From Leucocoprinus leucothites (Eukaryota; Basidiomycota; Agaricomycetes; Agaricales; Agaricaceae): 64,000 bases of DNA. The DNA lies in the NCBI GenBank assembly GCA_013368445.1, contig JAACJO010000009.1, forward strand, positions 682,001 to 746,000. Reading direction: 5' to 3'. Position 1 is the first letter of the stretch. Every line of letters begins with the position of its first letter. Under the pieces are notes generated by a model, which was not told where the DNA came from, made no database searches, and saw nothing but the letters and a program-made list of their open reading frames with translations. Shown here one piece after another: positions 46,874 through 57,802 of this stretch. A program made the position numbers and the translations under genes.

Positions 46874-48510
46874 ATGCTCACACTCAAATCCGGTTCTGCC
46901 TGCGACGTCTGTGCAGAAGAGTATGGCCCTCAGTGCTTGCCCCATTCAATTCCCTGTGGTATGTTTTTTTTTGTGTTTTTTTCCGCGCTTTTAACATTTT
47001 TTCAGGGCATGTTCTCTGCGCCAGCTGTTGCAACACCATCGTTGAAAAGACTACCGCTCGCCTCTCGCCCGCATGTCCGTTCTGTCGCGAGTCGTTCACC
47101 CCAGACTCTGTCCGTCTCATCCGCATGGACTTCACTACCAGCGGTTGGAGCACTCCCCGTCGCTTGCCTCAGTTCGAGCCCGGCAGCGATTTCACCGGAG
47201 AGCTCCTCGCCAAGAGGACCGAACAGCTCCTCCGCTTCGACCCCGATCCCCGTTCGAAGTCGGAGACACGCCGCCTAGAGGACAAGGTGGCCAGGATTGC
47301 AGCTAAAAAATGTTCCGTGGAGGAGGTGTCCGCTCTTCAGAAGGAACTCGAGGGTTGGCTTAAGTCTGGAAGGGATGAACAGGTACGTCGTCATTTTTTC
47401 CCCCGCATGTATTCATTTTCCAACGCATATATGTAGAGTTCTTCTCTTTTCCTGAGCGCTGCGCTGCTACGAGCCATCCTCATGAACCACCTGGCCCACT
47501 CCGAGGCTAGCCGTGTCGCAAAAAATAATGAAGTCTCACTCAAATCAAAAATCGAACATCTTGAATTAACGAACCAAAATTGGGAAACACAATATAACCG
47601 GTTAGTAACTATCTAACTTTTTTTTTTTGTTTTTGTTGTGGCTGACTCCGCTATTTCCGTTTTTAACTCATCACCTCCACTACGTCTATCAGCCAAGTGA
47701 GTCATCTATCCTCATCGCCGAGCGCAACCGTCTAACATCATTTTCCAGAAAAAAATTCACGAACAAAAAAGCCAAGAATGTCAACAGCTCCGCGCCGAGG
47801 TCACTCAGCTGCGATCTTTGGCTACTTCTCTCGGCGCTTCCCTTCCCCCGACTACCACTACCTCCTCTATCTCTACTTCTAATGAAACAACACCTCCAGC
47901 ATCTCCTCGCGCTACCTCTCCTAGCACATATACCTCTCCTACCTCCTCTCCTCTTTCCCCTTCTCGTTATCATGCTTTGCATTCTCGATCGATGTCTACC
48001 TCTTCCTCTGCCAGGCCTATCACCCCTGCTACTCCATCACCTCTCTCAAGGAGCCAGACACCAGGTCCTTCTATGCTATCGCATTCCTCATCTATCAGGA
48101 GCGCTACTCCCTCTGTCCGATCGATGACACCTGCTGTTGGAATGGGAAGGTCATACACCCCAGCTCCAGTTTCCAGCCGATCGATGACTCCGGGCCCAGG
48201 CACTCATTATACATCCGCCTCAGCTTATGCATCCCGATCGCAGACTCCTGCACCAAGCTCTACACACAGTCACTCGCACACATATAACTCGACAGCTCCT
48301 CCCCCGCCTATCCCTCCGAAGCCTCGCAGGCTCTCGCAGTCGTCCCCTCCCCAAATGATGGCCAGGAGCACCAGCGAGGAGAAAGCCGATGCCAGGCAAA
48401 GGTGGATCCCTCCCGACGGGAGAGTCTTGGTTGAAACCGATGTTGGCTCCTACTATCAAAAAATGCACGGGAACGCTGCGAGGCCTGTTGGTGTCACCGC
48501 AAGAACTTGA
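46874..48510 (+). CDS. RING-finger protein, probable E3 ubiquitin ligase
   Basis: Four exons (46874-46958, 47006-47382, 47437-47604, 47749-48510) give 463 residues. A C3HC4 RING lies at the very N-terminus: Cys10, Cys13, Cys28, His30, Cys33, Cys36, Cys52 and Cys55 are all present, followed by CPFCRESFTPDSVRLIRMDF. A charged helical region (KVARIAAKKCSVEEVSALQ, QKSQECQQLRAEVTQLRSLA) is likely a coiled coil. The last exon is Ser/Thr/Pro-rich and carries at least five degenerate R-S-x-T-P units (RSQTP, RSATP, RSMTP, RSMTP, RSQTP), then a proline patch PPPPIPPKPRR. RING plus coiled coil plus a disordered tail is a common fungal E3 layout; the target is unknown. Intron 3 is long and T-rich; a 4-nt micro-exon is an alternative reading of it. 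Confidence 0.82.
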
Positions 48511-50089
48511 TCCTGTTTCTACTATACCCACATTTGTCGTGCGTCGAACGCATTTATCTGCTTCCAGCTCTTGTCTGCTCTCATTATGATGTCGGGCTCC
48601 AGTCCGGTATCTCAGTGCGTCCACTGATTATATCCTTTTAATATCTCTTGACGATTTCTATCTGCATCTTGACTCGCAATTGTTCTCATTCGAACACGAA
48701 CTCTGTTTCCTATCTTATAATTGCTTCTTTATATCTTAGTTCCTGATATTTGCTCCGTCATATCATTGCTGTCTCATCCTCTTTTGAGGATTACGTCTCC
48801 ATAGATTCCTAGTTTTACCCTCTAGTTACGTATATCTTTTCCTTTGCTTGTTTCTGTCCCATTTTCTATCCACTGTAGCCCTGTATTTCTCTTCGTCCTT
48901 CTCATTCCTACCCATTTGGCTGTACCCTTTGTTTTGCTTGTTTCCGCCTTGTGACTTGTTTCCGTCCCCTTCTCCCGTCTTCTTACCACTTTTGTTCCGT
49001 TTTGACTTGCCCCCATCCCTTCACCATTCTTTGACCTCCACCTCTGCCCCACTAATCCGGTTTATCTTTTCTTCTTCATCCTCCCCTTTACCCTTCCTCC
49101 TTGATGTCCAGGACATCGAAATTATGGCATATGCTCCCCGTATACCCCGTCTCTTAGTATCTTAGTATGACCCCCATGCATATGCCCCCGACAATTATAT
49201 GAACTATGCTTTTTAACCAATTCTTTTAATTGCTCGCCCCCTTTGTTTTTCAACCTTTTTACTTGCTTGCTCGTCAAGTGGATGTGGGCTTTGGAGGGTT
49301 TCTTGGAGGACTCTTTTCCACCCCGTGGTGTTTTGTTGCTCTTGTTGGTGTTGATGGTGTTAGTGCTAGTGTTTTTAGAGACAACTGCGTACGTTTTACG
49401 CTGTAATGCTTCGTCGAGTCGAACGAGTCGAACTCTGCTTAGTTGAAAAAGTAGACTGCTTAGACACCTTACACCATAGTAGTAGTTGCATAGTTGTCAT
49501 TGTACATCCTATCTTTATTCAACGACATTGTTGGACTCCTTTACTTGACTATGTGTCTTTCATGAGTTGTATCAAGCTTCGAGAAGACAGGGAGTTCGGG
49601 GTCCCTTTCTCGCTTCTCATTCGACTCCACGATGGCAAACAAAAGGAGAGTGTGAGCAACGTGTCGTCATAAGAATTGTCCAGCACTCCGCTAGATATAC
49701 ATGAACAACCTCCTCCGCAGACGTGGATGGTGATCACGGGCCACCGCCATGCCTGCTGCGACGGTCATAGGACCATCTGACCACCGAGGGCACAGCAAAC
49801 ATCAGATGTGAAGTATTGGTACCGACGAGTAAATTAGTGTGCGACACACGTGCAGGCGTGGCGCTAATCAGGCGAGGCTCGTGAGTATCGAATGCTGGTT
49901 TATTATACACTCACCCACTTGGGTACATACAATATATAAGGTTTCTCCGCGAACTGAGTCCCCGCGACGTAATAAGAATAACGTAGGAATTCCAGGAGCC
50001 CTTGAGAACTTCGAGGAACCAGAACCAGAGGCTCTCGGACAGGGTAGGTATCGTATGAGGACTCGTGGAAAAGGTTCAGTGTTCGACGT
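48511..50089. other. Intergenic; CT-rich first half
   Basis: From about 48510 to 49310 the plus strand is strongly pyrimidine-biased (many ttcc, ctttt, cccctt blocks), without open frames of interest. No gene is supported between 49310 and 50089. Confidence 0.6.
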
Positions 50090-52319
50090 TCAGGGGAGAA
50101 CGCCTGCTTCTTCTGGGTGTGTGGGGAAGGGAGAGACCAGGTTGACAGCCTGGGGAAGAGGTCTATCAGTTAGTAATGCTTCTTTGGCGAAGGCTTCTTT
50201 CTTTGGCTTCTGGAACGGATTTGGCGGAGGGATCTCAATTGAGAGGACGTGACCTTGATACTGCCCGGATTGAAATGTAGGTGTGATAGTAATATGATGT
50301 ATGGTGAGAGTTCAAAGTTGGCTTGCTTTGGGAGGTGGTGTTTTGAGGTCATGCTTGATATCACTGTGAAGGGAGAGTTAGATAATTTTAAGCTGTGAAT
50401 GCGAGCGCACCCTGGAGTGGGTTATTGAAGATGACGTCTATAAGATTGGAGATGAGCTGCAATGCCGCTGAGGGGAGGGTGAGCCGCCACGGGACGATGT
50501 CCTCGAGTTTTCGATAGTGTCATAACTCGTGTCATGCAATGTCGTGTATCTTGGTAGAAGGGCCCATCCGTCCGCAGTCTAACTGTCCAGAACTGCCTTC
50601 GAAGGTATTCATAGAAGAGGATTTGAATATGATATGACCTGATTATCGATATCGAGTTATCGAGGGGCGCTATCATCTCTGGTGGTGTCAAGTTCCGTAT
50701 GATAACTAGTTGTGATATGTTTCCTTGAGGACGGAGTTGTGCGTTGAGAGATAAGGTGCCGTGCGGCTTTTCGTTGAGTGTTTCAAGTGGCAATAATCCC
50801 GCCGAGCAAAATGAAAAAATGAAGTTCGAGAAGTTCCTATTGGCCAATCGGAGTGGTCCCAGCCGCCGGTGTCGATTGGGTTGCCAGTAAGCGTGAGCAT
50901 GAGCGTGTGTGTTTGATTATATGCTAGTAAGCCTTTAAACTCAGAGAGCAATTTGCGCATATATGCGTCCCCCCGGGTCGGCGTTCAGAGATGCCTCAGC
51001 GAATCACCTCCCGAAGGCACGAGTCACTGCTACTTTGGTTGATCCAAGTTGGTGGGCTATACTCAATCGATTGATGAAAACCACGGTTCTAGACCCCGCG
51101 TCGAACATTCGGTGAGCCAGACGGATGGTCAGAAGGGTAGATGGTGACTGGTCCGATACTCCTGGACCGGGCCTTTTTCCTCGCAAGTCAACGCGAGGAA
51201 CGGTAAAGAGTCAAAACTGTCGCCGAAAGTTACAAGCTCGAGGTGAATGGAGAAGAATAGGCTTTTGCGGGTATGTAGGTTCCGGGATCCAGGAATTTGG
51301 TCGAAAGATGGAAGGCAAGGATGAATAAGACCTGGTGCTTGGTCACGTTCTAGGTGGTTGATTTGCAGTTGTGATCGAGTAATAGAGATAACTTCCGTGC
51401 TCCGCTGATGGCTTGAAGTAATGTGAAATCATGGACTGTCACGCGCATAGACAAAGGCCTGAGGATGTTCACGAGACGTTAGGCGGAGACGGAGGTCGCC
51501 GAGAGAAGGTCCATGGCCCGATGGCTGTGGCCACCTGACCTGAGATACCTGTCGCAGGAACACAGAAAGACAATTCAAGACGTCTGTAGACGAACCGGAA
51601 GGAAATGGCAAGCTTTGAGAGTTTGGTTCGATTCGTGGAAGTTGGGCACTTGATGGGCGGTCATATTGGATGTTGATAGTGATATCCATGAAGCATCGAT
51701 CATGTTTCCGTAGTCGTAGACCTTGTGTCGTGTGATAAAGGTCACCAGTATCCGAGGACTATACAAGGGGAAATTCCGTGCTGAGAAAGAGAGACCAGGT
51801 GCATACAAAGATCATGCTTGTGATTCGGAAGTCGTCAGTAGTACGGCATTGCAGCATCTGAGAGTGAGCGGGCTAAACGTCTTGAGTGAGACAGAAGGAA
51901 ATGAGAGCCCCCGCAGAACTTGATTGTGTGGTAATCGGGAGTGTCAAAATCCAAGGGGCTCGAAATTAGTTGGTGTACACGTTGCCAGTGCGAGAGCTTG
52001 CAGCGTTAATTTAGGTTCAGGCGAGGAAAAAGGCCTCTGATCCCAGATGAGTCGACAGGTGTGAAACGAGTAGTAAAGAAATTGTCTACACGCAGCATTT
52101 TTTATCAGACACCCCATTAATCCTGTACCAAAGTGGAAAAGGCACTCACAAGGAGATACTCTAGTCGTAATTGAGCCAGGGATGGAAAGCCATTCCCCCA
52201 AGGGTCAGAGTATTAAGTTCATTTTTGCATAGGTGAACCACTCTAGCAGCAGAAACAGCGTGTAATTGCTCCTCCGCTGTTTGAGGGCTGTAAATTGGAG
52301 TGGAGGACCAAAGAGTCAT
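50090..52319 (-). CDS. Unresolved minus-strand coding segments, possibly F-box/LRR-like
   Basis: Several pieces look coding but were not joined into one model. At the 3' end, exon 50260-50090 reads GHVLSIEIPPPNPFQKPKKE and stops with TGA; the preceding piece 50363-50327 (DIKHDLKTPPPK) joins it in phase if a GC donor (AAA|GCAAGC) is used. Near 50490-50410 lies DIVPWRLTLPSAALQLISNL. At the 5' end, 52319-52161 starts with ATG (MTLWSS) and gives AARVVHLCKNELNTLTLGG, after which the frame should shift by one in a five-base run (52195-52199) to continue as FPSLAQLRLEYLL, with GTGAGT next. LTLQALALATCTPTNFEPLG near 52020-51955 is another leucine-rich piece. This may be one gene, two genes, or a decayed F-box-like locus. 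Borders and product are uncertain. Confidence 0.35.
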
Positions 52320-52662
52320 TAGGACAGTTGATGGAGGGTTTCTTCAAGGAATTAGCGCATAGGTTCTCTGAGCGTTAGCATTCATTGGCAATGTTATCAG
52401 CGCATAGAGTGATAAATGGTGAGCTCAAGCCTAAGTAATAGATGTGCGGTTTTTCAGAAGAAAATAGGACACCACCGAGCTTTCGACGCGACCGTGACTC
52501 TATGACACACGTGTGACAGTTCGCGGCGCTATCACACGATATCACGCCGCCGCGTCGGCGATGCTTATTCCGGAATTGGCGCGAGGTTGGACTCATCAAC
52601 ATCATAATCCTTTTTGTCTTGTTCCGTCATACCTTCCAACTTTCGGTTCCAAGTCGGTCACA
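52320..52662. other. Upstream region of GLE1
   Basis: 5' flank of GLE1; no other feature seen. Confidence 0.6.
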
Positions 52663-54741
52663 ATGCGATTTGGGGTACCAAGAACCGCGTCGCCGTCGCC
52701 AACTAGATGGTCAGTGTCTCGCTAATCAACCTGTGTTTATAGTTAAACCCTACTCAGGCAAGCCCGACCGTCAACTTACGGTCTTCGCTCAGCATACGAC
52801 TCCGACTCTGACAGCTTCTCCTCGGAATCGGATGAGGAGTTGTCTTATAGTATATCAGGAGACGAGTTCTCGTCAAATTCTGACGATGAACATGACCAGA
52901 GGTTCGTTCTGTAAACTTTAAGTTTTCGGTTTCGATTTCTCATTCACTTAACCTGTAGAACAAACCTTTCCAAGTCTCAGCGCTCACCTGAGGAGATCAG
53001 ACAACTAGAGGAGACAATAGCGTCAATCCGTCTTCGTACACGACATCATGATCCTTATGAAGAATGGGAGAAACAGACTCGAAAAGAGGCATTCGTATGT
53101 GTTTGAACCACGAACCTCAGAACATGGGTTCACCTTACTGGATAATACAGATGACAGCTCGTAAGGAGCAATCAACAAACTTATCCCACTTTAATGAAAT
53201 ACAAGAACGACGACGTCTGGCAGAGGCTCAGAAGTTATCTGCTCAGCGTGAAAGCGAAGCAGCGCAGATCCAGGCCAGGCTTCAGCAACTTCGTCTCCAG
53301 CAACAAGAAACCGAGAGACGAATGCGTCATGATTGGGAACTTCGTCAAAAGAACCTTTGGAATCGTATAGAGACAGTCATTAAACAAGAAGAGGATAAAG
53401 TAGCACAACGCCTGGCAGAGGAACAACGGAAACGAGACGAAGAGGAAAGAAAGCGGAGAGATGAGGAGATGAAAAAACGGCTAGCGGAGGAGAGACGTAG
53501 AGCGGAAGAGGAGCGACTACGGAGAGAAGAAGAGGAGAGGAAGCGGCTGGAGGAGGAGAAGAGGAGGAAAGAGGAAGAAGAGGAAAGGTTACGACAGGAG
53601 GAGGAACGACAGAAGAAAGAGCGACTGGAAGCTGAGCGAAAACAGCGCCTCCAGATTGGCCTATTGACAGCTGAGGATGACTGGTACGCAGCACGCGACA
53701 CTCTCAAGGTATGTCGTTCCTTCCGGTTCCTCAGAAAAGTGGCTTATTTTTTTCTCTCCAGCGGTTGAAGTCGCAAATGGCGATGGTGAAAGGGGATAAA
53801 CCACTGAAAGTAGAATGGGGCAAATGGCGACGACAAATTAGACCAAAAATTGGTCAATTGACTAACGATTCTGAAGCCATTGACCGAATTGTCAGTTCCT
53901 CTATCTATTTCCATAATATTATCGCTCACAAACCATCATGTAGACTCAGGAACTCCTCAGTATCATTAATCCTCCTGCTTCACACGGACAACACAACCCC
54001 AAAATATATCTTGCCATCCTATCCTCACTAGCGAAGGACATCATCCTCCAGGCCGAAACTGAAACTACCACTGGAGCGCACTCCGCAGGTCCACTCGCAC
54101 GCGTAGCTTTCAACATTCTCGCCACCGTACCTGATTTCTCCGAAGTTTTCTTTGCCAAACTCGTCCAACGCGTCGGCGGCTGGCTTATACCTATCATGGT
54201 TCCGGGTCGCGATTTTGATGGGCGTGAATGGACAGATAGAGGTGAACGGATGAAAGCAATGGGATTTAGGAAGAGTGGGGACCATGACGCTTACGAGTCA
54301 GAGGCTGAATTTGCCGCGCGTGTAGCTGGGATTATGAGAGTCTATTTCTCGATTTTGAAGATCGTGCCTACGCGAGGACCGCTGAAGCCGTCGTACCAGC
54401 TTCCGAGATATTGGACGTGGTTCGCGAGGTTGCTGGGGGAGCGTGCGTTGATGGAATCGGCTGTTGCTGCGCACTTGATGCACGGTGAGTTTTGAGTCTT
54501 GCCTTCATTAGGATTGTATACTGAACGCCTGGTTCTAGCTGCGTTGGACGTCATGGGTGAGGATGCCTTGAAAATATGGGGTGCTCAATTTTTCAAAATG
54601 TTAGCACTCGTTTACGAGGGTGTTACCACCGGCATTGGCGCGGACAAATTCATTGGAGGCACCGCGCCTCATGGTAAATCCGCTCGTGTAAGGGTACAGT
54701 TGAAGATTGAGGAGATTATCAAGGAGCATTTTAAAACTTGA
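52663..54741 (+). CDS. GLE1: mRNA export factor Gle1
   Basis: Seven exons (52663-52709, 52758-52901, 52959-53094, 53151-53708, 53762-53890, 53944-54484, 54539-54741) give 585 residues. Residues 1-70 are basic then Ser/Asp/Glu-rich. Residues about 115-295 form a very long Glu/Arg/Lys coiled coil (repeats like RKRDEEERKRR). The C-terminal GLE1 domain follows (LKVEWGKWRRQIRPKIGQL, GPLARVAFNILATVPDFSEV, GGWLIPIMVPGRDF, AGIMRVYFSIL, GPLKPSYQLPRYWTWFARLL, FFKMLALVYEGVTTGIG). In yeast and animals Gle1 sits on the cytoplasmic face of the nuclear pore and, with inositol hexakisphosphate, activates the DEAD-box ATPase Dbp5 to release exported mRNA. This copy looks complete. Its last third is duplicated as a broken copy at 61163-61717. 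Confidence 0.92.
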
Positions 54742-56570
54742 TGCGTTTGACTTCGGGTTCAGCGGATGGCTGATTGGATTTTTGTCCCTTCACTTGTCAG
54801 TTTCCCGCATTGTTCGCTTTCATGAAGTTTTGGTTCCATCAGTTTCATTTTCGTTACTTGTATCACAAGATTTGACAACAACTGTATATTTATCGTTCGA
54901 CACTCTAACTACGGTAATTATAATGAGGGCTAAGAGCAAGCTCGTGAGTATCGAAGCGAATCAAATGCTATTCTAAAAATCCTTCAGAAAACAATTTTAC
55001 TCCCAGAGGTCTGTTCCCAATTCTCCGCGATTTTCGCTTCGGAGATCATAGTCTGCAAGGCAGGGTAATGAGGGCTCCATGTCCAGTCCATCTGGATCTG
55101 TAAATCGTAAGCCTCGTACTTGAACTGCATCAAGCGACTGTGATCTTTCCAATGGGCAGATGTAGGGTCATACAGCTGGACCACGAGGTCTTCCGGATCC
55201 TGCTCGTTGGGGTCGGACCAGTCAACGGGTCCGTTGCGCCTCGAGCAAAGAATTACGAGCAGCCCGTGAGGGGCAACGTCCGATACGGTAAGGTGTAGTT
55301 TCTGTAAATGCGGGAAAAGATTCTGAGTTCCTGGCTTGAATGTCAAACGGTGGAACCACCCATGCGAGTATGATGGATCGTCATCATCCTCCGCGATAAT
55401 TGACATCTTCAATTTCAACAAATTGTTGAAACAATGAAGATGGTGTTCGATGCCAAACTCCTCCTCTGGGTCGAGAAGAGGGCTGAATCGGAGTTCCTGG
55501 AGGTTTTCCATCTGAGCAAAGAAATCACGGACGGGAGGCGCATTGGATGGAAGTTGGCGGTCCCATTCCAGATAATGGAGGGAGGGAAAACGGAAGTGAT
55601 TGAACAGCTTGATGTCAACCGGCTTATTGGATATTGCTGTCCAGGACAGACGTCGGAGAGAGTTGATGGTCACAGGCCCGTTTTCAATAGGATTCCAAAC
55701 CCTGTTAGAGGGAACAGAATAGCCGGAATAGCTGAATTCGGTCAGCTCGGGGCATTTGGAGAGACACTCCAATGCAAAATCGAGACTGATATCTCGCAGC
55801 CGGAGTTTTGTGAGTTGTGGCAATGGAAAACGGAAGGGCATATGTGAGATGCGCTGGTTTGCGTAAAGAGAAAGGGTTCGAAGGCGAGGGCTATTGCGGA
55901 AGAGAGGTATTTCATTGGGTTGTTCTTCAACAACCGAAGGAGTCCAAGCCAACTCGAGTTCCTCGAGCTCGGGAAACTCTCTGTCATCCCCCGCGTACTT
56001 GATTAACAAAGGCCATGCTGCCCTGCATTGGCCACGACCTTCGCCCCCGACATGGAGAGATTTCAGTTTTCCTGGATGCTCGCAGAGTATGATCCTTAAT
56101 ATTTCTTCAATTTCACTCTTGTGCGCTTCCTCCCAGCCAAAAAGATAGATTGAAAGTCCATTCGCCCCAACCCGCTCCAAGTGGAATCGCAGTAGAGTGG
56201 TGTAGTGGGTGACTTGAGAGCCCTTTGTCGGATAAAGGGTAAGGGTGGACCATAATTTAGGAGAGGAACGCGTAGCACGGTGCCACTGGGAGCAAACGCT
56301 GCCGAGTTGAATCAACCTTTGCGCGTCCGACACCGGCGGTCCGCGATTATAGCCCCAGTAAACCTTGGGAGCGGTAGCGAACCAGAATATCCTAGAGAGC
56401 GTCTCGGACGGGAGACGGGATATAGGTGGTCGGTTCATGATGGCCAACCACGTAGCGTGCTGTCTGGCATTTCGCTGCGGGCTAGGTATTTGAAAATACT
56501 GGTTTTTACATAACAATGCTCAGTTCCAGGGTCGGGTTTCCTCTGCCGATCCGTGGATTTCGGGAGGTTT
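54190..56570. repeat. Segmental duplication, block A
   Basis: From the GLE1 exon 6 sequence at about 54195 through F-box A and about 130 nt beyond its start, this DNA is matched in order and orientation by 61163-63560. Coding and non-coding parts both match, including the 3' spacer between GLE1 and the F-box gene. Confidence 0.88.
54984..56438 (-). CDS. F-box/LRR-like protein A
   Basis: Intronless gene of 484 residues from the ATG at 56438; the frame is open a further 26 codons upstream without an ATG. The N-terminus MNRPPISRLPSETLSRIFWF is a classic F-box (LP-x-E-x-L-x-x-I-F), continued by QLGSVCSQWHRATRSSPKLW. The rest is leucine-rich (LFRNSPRLRTLSLY, LPQLTKLRLRDISL, LKLKMSII, FPHLQKLHLTVSD) and ends SKIVF. 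It would act as a substrate receptor of an SCF ubiquitin ligase; the substrate is unknown. F-box B (61970-63427) is a close paralogue within a duplicated block, and F-box C (56663-57802) is a shorter, more distant relative. It is convergent with GLE1, with a 242-nt gap. Confidence 0.87.
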   Translation of the reverse strand: MNRPPISRLPSETLSRIFWFATAPKVYWGYNRGPPVSDAQRLIQLGSVCSQWHRATRSSPKLWSTLTLYPTKGSQVTHYTTLLRFHLERVGANGLSIYLFGWEEAHKSEIEEILRIILCEHPGKLKSLHVGGEGRGQCRAAWPLLIKYAGDDREFPELEELELAWTPSVVEEQPNEIPLFRNSPRLRTLSLYANQRISHMPFRFPLPQLTKLRLRDISLDFALECLSKCPELTEFSYSGYSVPSNRVWNPIENGPVTINSLRRLSWTAISNKPVDIKLFNHFRFPSLHYLEWDRQLPSNAPPVRDFFAQMENLQELRFSPLLDPEEEFGIEHHLHCFNNLLKLKMSIIAEDDDDPSYSHGWFHRLTFKPGTQNLFPHLQKLHLTVSDVAPHGLLVILCSRRNGPVDWSDPNEQDPEDLVVQLYDPTSAHWKDHSRLMQFKYEAYDLQIQMDWTWSPHYPALQTMISEAKIAENWEQTSGSKIVF

Positions 56571-56662
56571 ATGCTGATTTATGCAAACGATCGATATGGT
56601 ACTGGAGTGAGCGCACTGAAGGTAAAGCTAGCTTACTTATGTCCGTTGTCTCAGACTCACAA

Positions 56663-57802
56663 CTAGAAAACTAATAAACTTTCGGACCACAGCCTCTCAA
56701 ACTCTGTGACTCGCTTCGCCTCGTAGCACATCGATTCCACCACGGGATAGTGGTCACCATATGTCCAATTCAGCTCCGCAAGATCCTCATCGACTGCCAT
56801 AACCGAAAAAGTCGTCAACCTCGCATAGGACTGCCAGTGAGGGGAGGTGGCATCGTAGGGTAGCAACGTCACTTGGCTAGGGTTTTCAGCAGGGTCACTC
56901 CAATCGACAGGACTATAACGCCTCGAGTATAGGACGACGATTAGTCCATCTGGGTCTATATCTTCTCCAATTCTCAGGTACAACTCCTGCAACTGAGGAA
57001 ACAAGTTCCCTACTCCACTTCGCTTGATCGTGATCCGCTGGAGTAACTCCAGGCCACCATTTTCGTCATCTACAACCTCCATCACCAGTTTCGTGATTCT
57101 CTGGAAGAGATCCAGATATTGGTCAACACAATACCTGGCAGCTAATGGAAAGAAGTGTAGCTCTTCCACTTGAGACATTGCTTGGAAAAAACCCCGAACG
57201 GTGCTTGCATCAGGAAGCGGGACATTCCATTTAAGCTGCCGCACAGCAGGAAATCGAAACCGCGCAAAGAAATCATGCTGCAATTGCTTTATGGCTGTTG
57301 CATGCTCGTCTGAATCATAGTCAGACTCAAAGGAGCGCAACGCCACCCAACTCAAGCTTTGTACAGATGCCATGATGACCGCCTCCGGGATAGCGAGAGC
57401 TGGGGAACCATATCCTCCTAGGTCCTCTCGATAAATGCAAATGACTTTGACCACGTTCCGGCAAAGGATGAGAAGACGACACGCATACTCAAGACTCAGT
57501 TCATTGAGTCTCAAATGCCCTACACGGCTCCAGGGGAATTTATCGGTTGGTATCTCGTGTTCGAGGTGTTTTGAGAGGGATAATTGTATGTCGGGAGAGG
57601 AATGTGCAATATGACGCCAGCGGGCGCACACAGCACACAGCTGGAAGTAAGTATATTTGTCGGATAGTGTTGGTCCAGAAATCAGGTCATATGGGTTGGT
57701 ATCATCGAAGTCTTCTGGGTTCAAAGAGTTTGGGGCTGTCGCATACCAGAAGATACGAGAGAGTATTTCCGGAGGTAAACGCGTTAAAGCAGAGTATGAC
57801 AT
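56663..57802 (-). CDS. F-box/LRR-like protein C, shortened relative
   Basis: Intronless, 379 residues from the ATG at 57802. The F-box is clear: LTRLPPEILSRIFWYATAP, then LCAVCARWRHIAHSSPDIQL. It matches F-boxes A and B at both ends (for example GLIVVLYSRRYSPVDWSDP near the C-terminus, where A has GLLVILCSRRNGPVDWSDP) but lacks about 100 residues of the central leucine-rich part that A and B carry between the F-box and LRLNELSLEYACRLL. The loss leaves no frame disruption. If expressed, it should still bind Skp1 but with an altered substrate surface. It lies directly upstream of F-box A on the same strand, and has no counterpart next to F-box B. Confidence 0.84.
   Translation of the reverse strand: MSYSALTRLPPEILSRIFWYATAPNSLNPEDFDDTNPYDLISGPTLSDKYTYFQLCAVCARWRHIAHSSPDIQLSLSKHLEHEIPTDKFPWSRVGHLRLNELSLEYACRLLILCRNVVKVICIYREDLGGYGSPALAIPEAVIMASVQSLSWVALRSFESDYDSDEHATAIKQLQHDFFARFRFPAVRQLKWNVPLPDASTVRGFFQAMSQVEELHFFPLAARYCVDQYLDLFQRITKLVMEVVDDENGGLELLQRITIKRSGVGNLFPQLQELYLRIGEDIDPDGLIVVLYSRRYSPVDWSDPAENPSQVTLLPYDATSPHWQSYARLTTFSVMAVDEDLAELNWTYGDHYPVVESMCYEAKRVTEFERLWSESLLVF

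Noticed and set aside
46109..46887. Long minus-strand frames opposite the RING promoter and the gene before it
   Set aside because: They overlap the plus-strand exons that join in phase, and they are rich in Ser/Pro/Arg as expected of antisense shadows.
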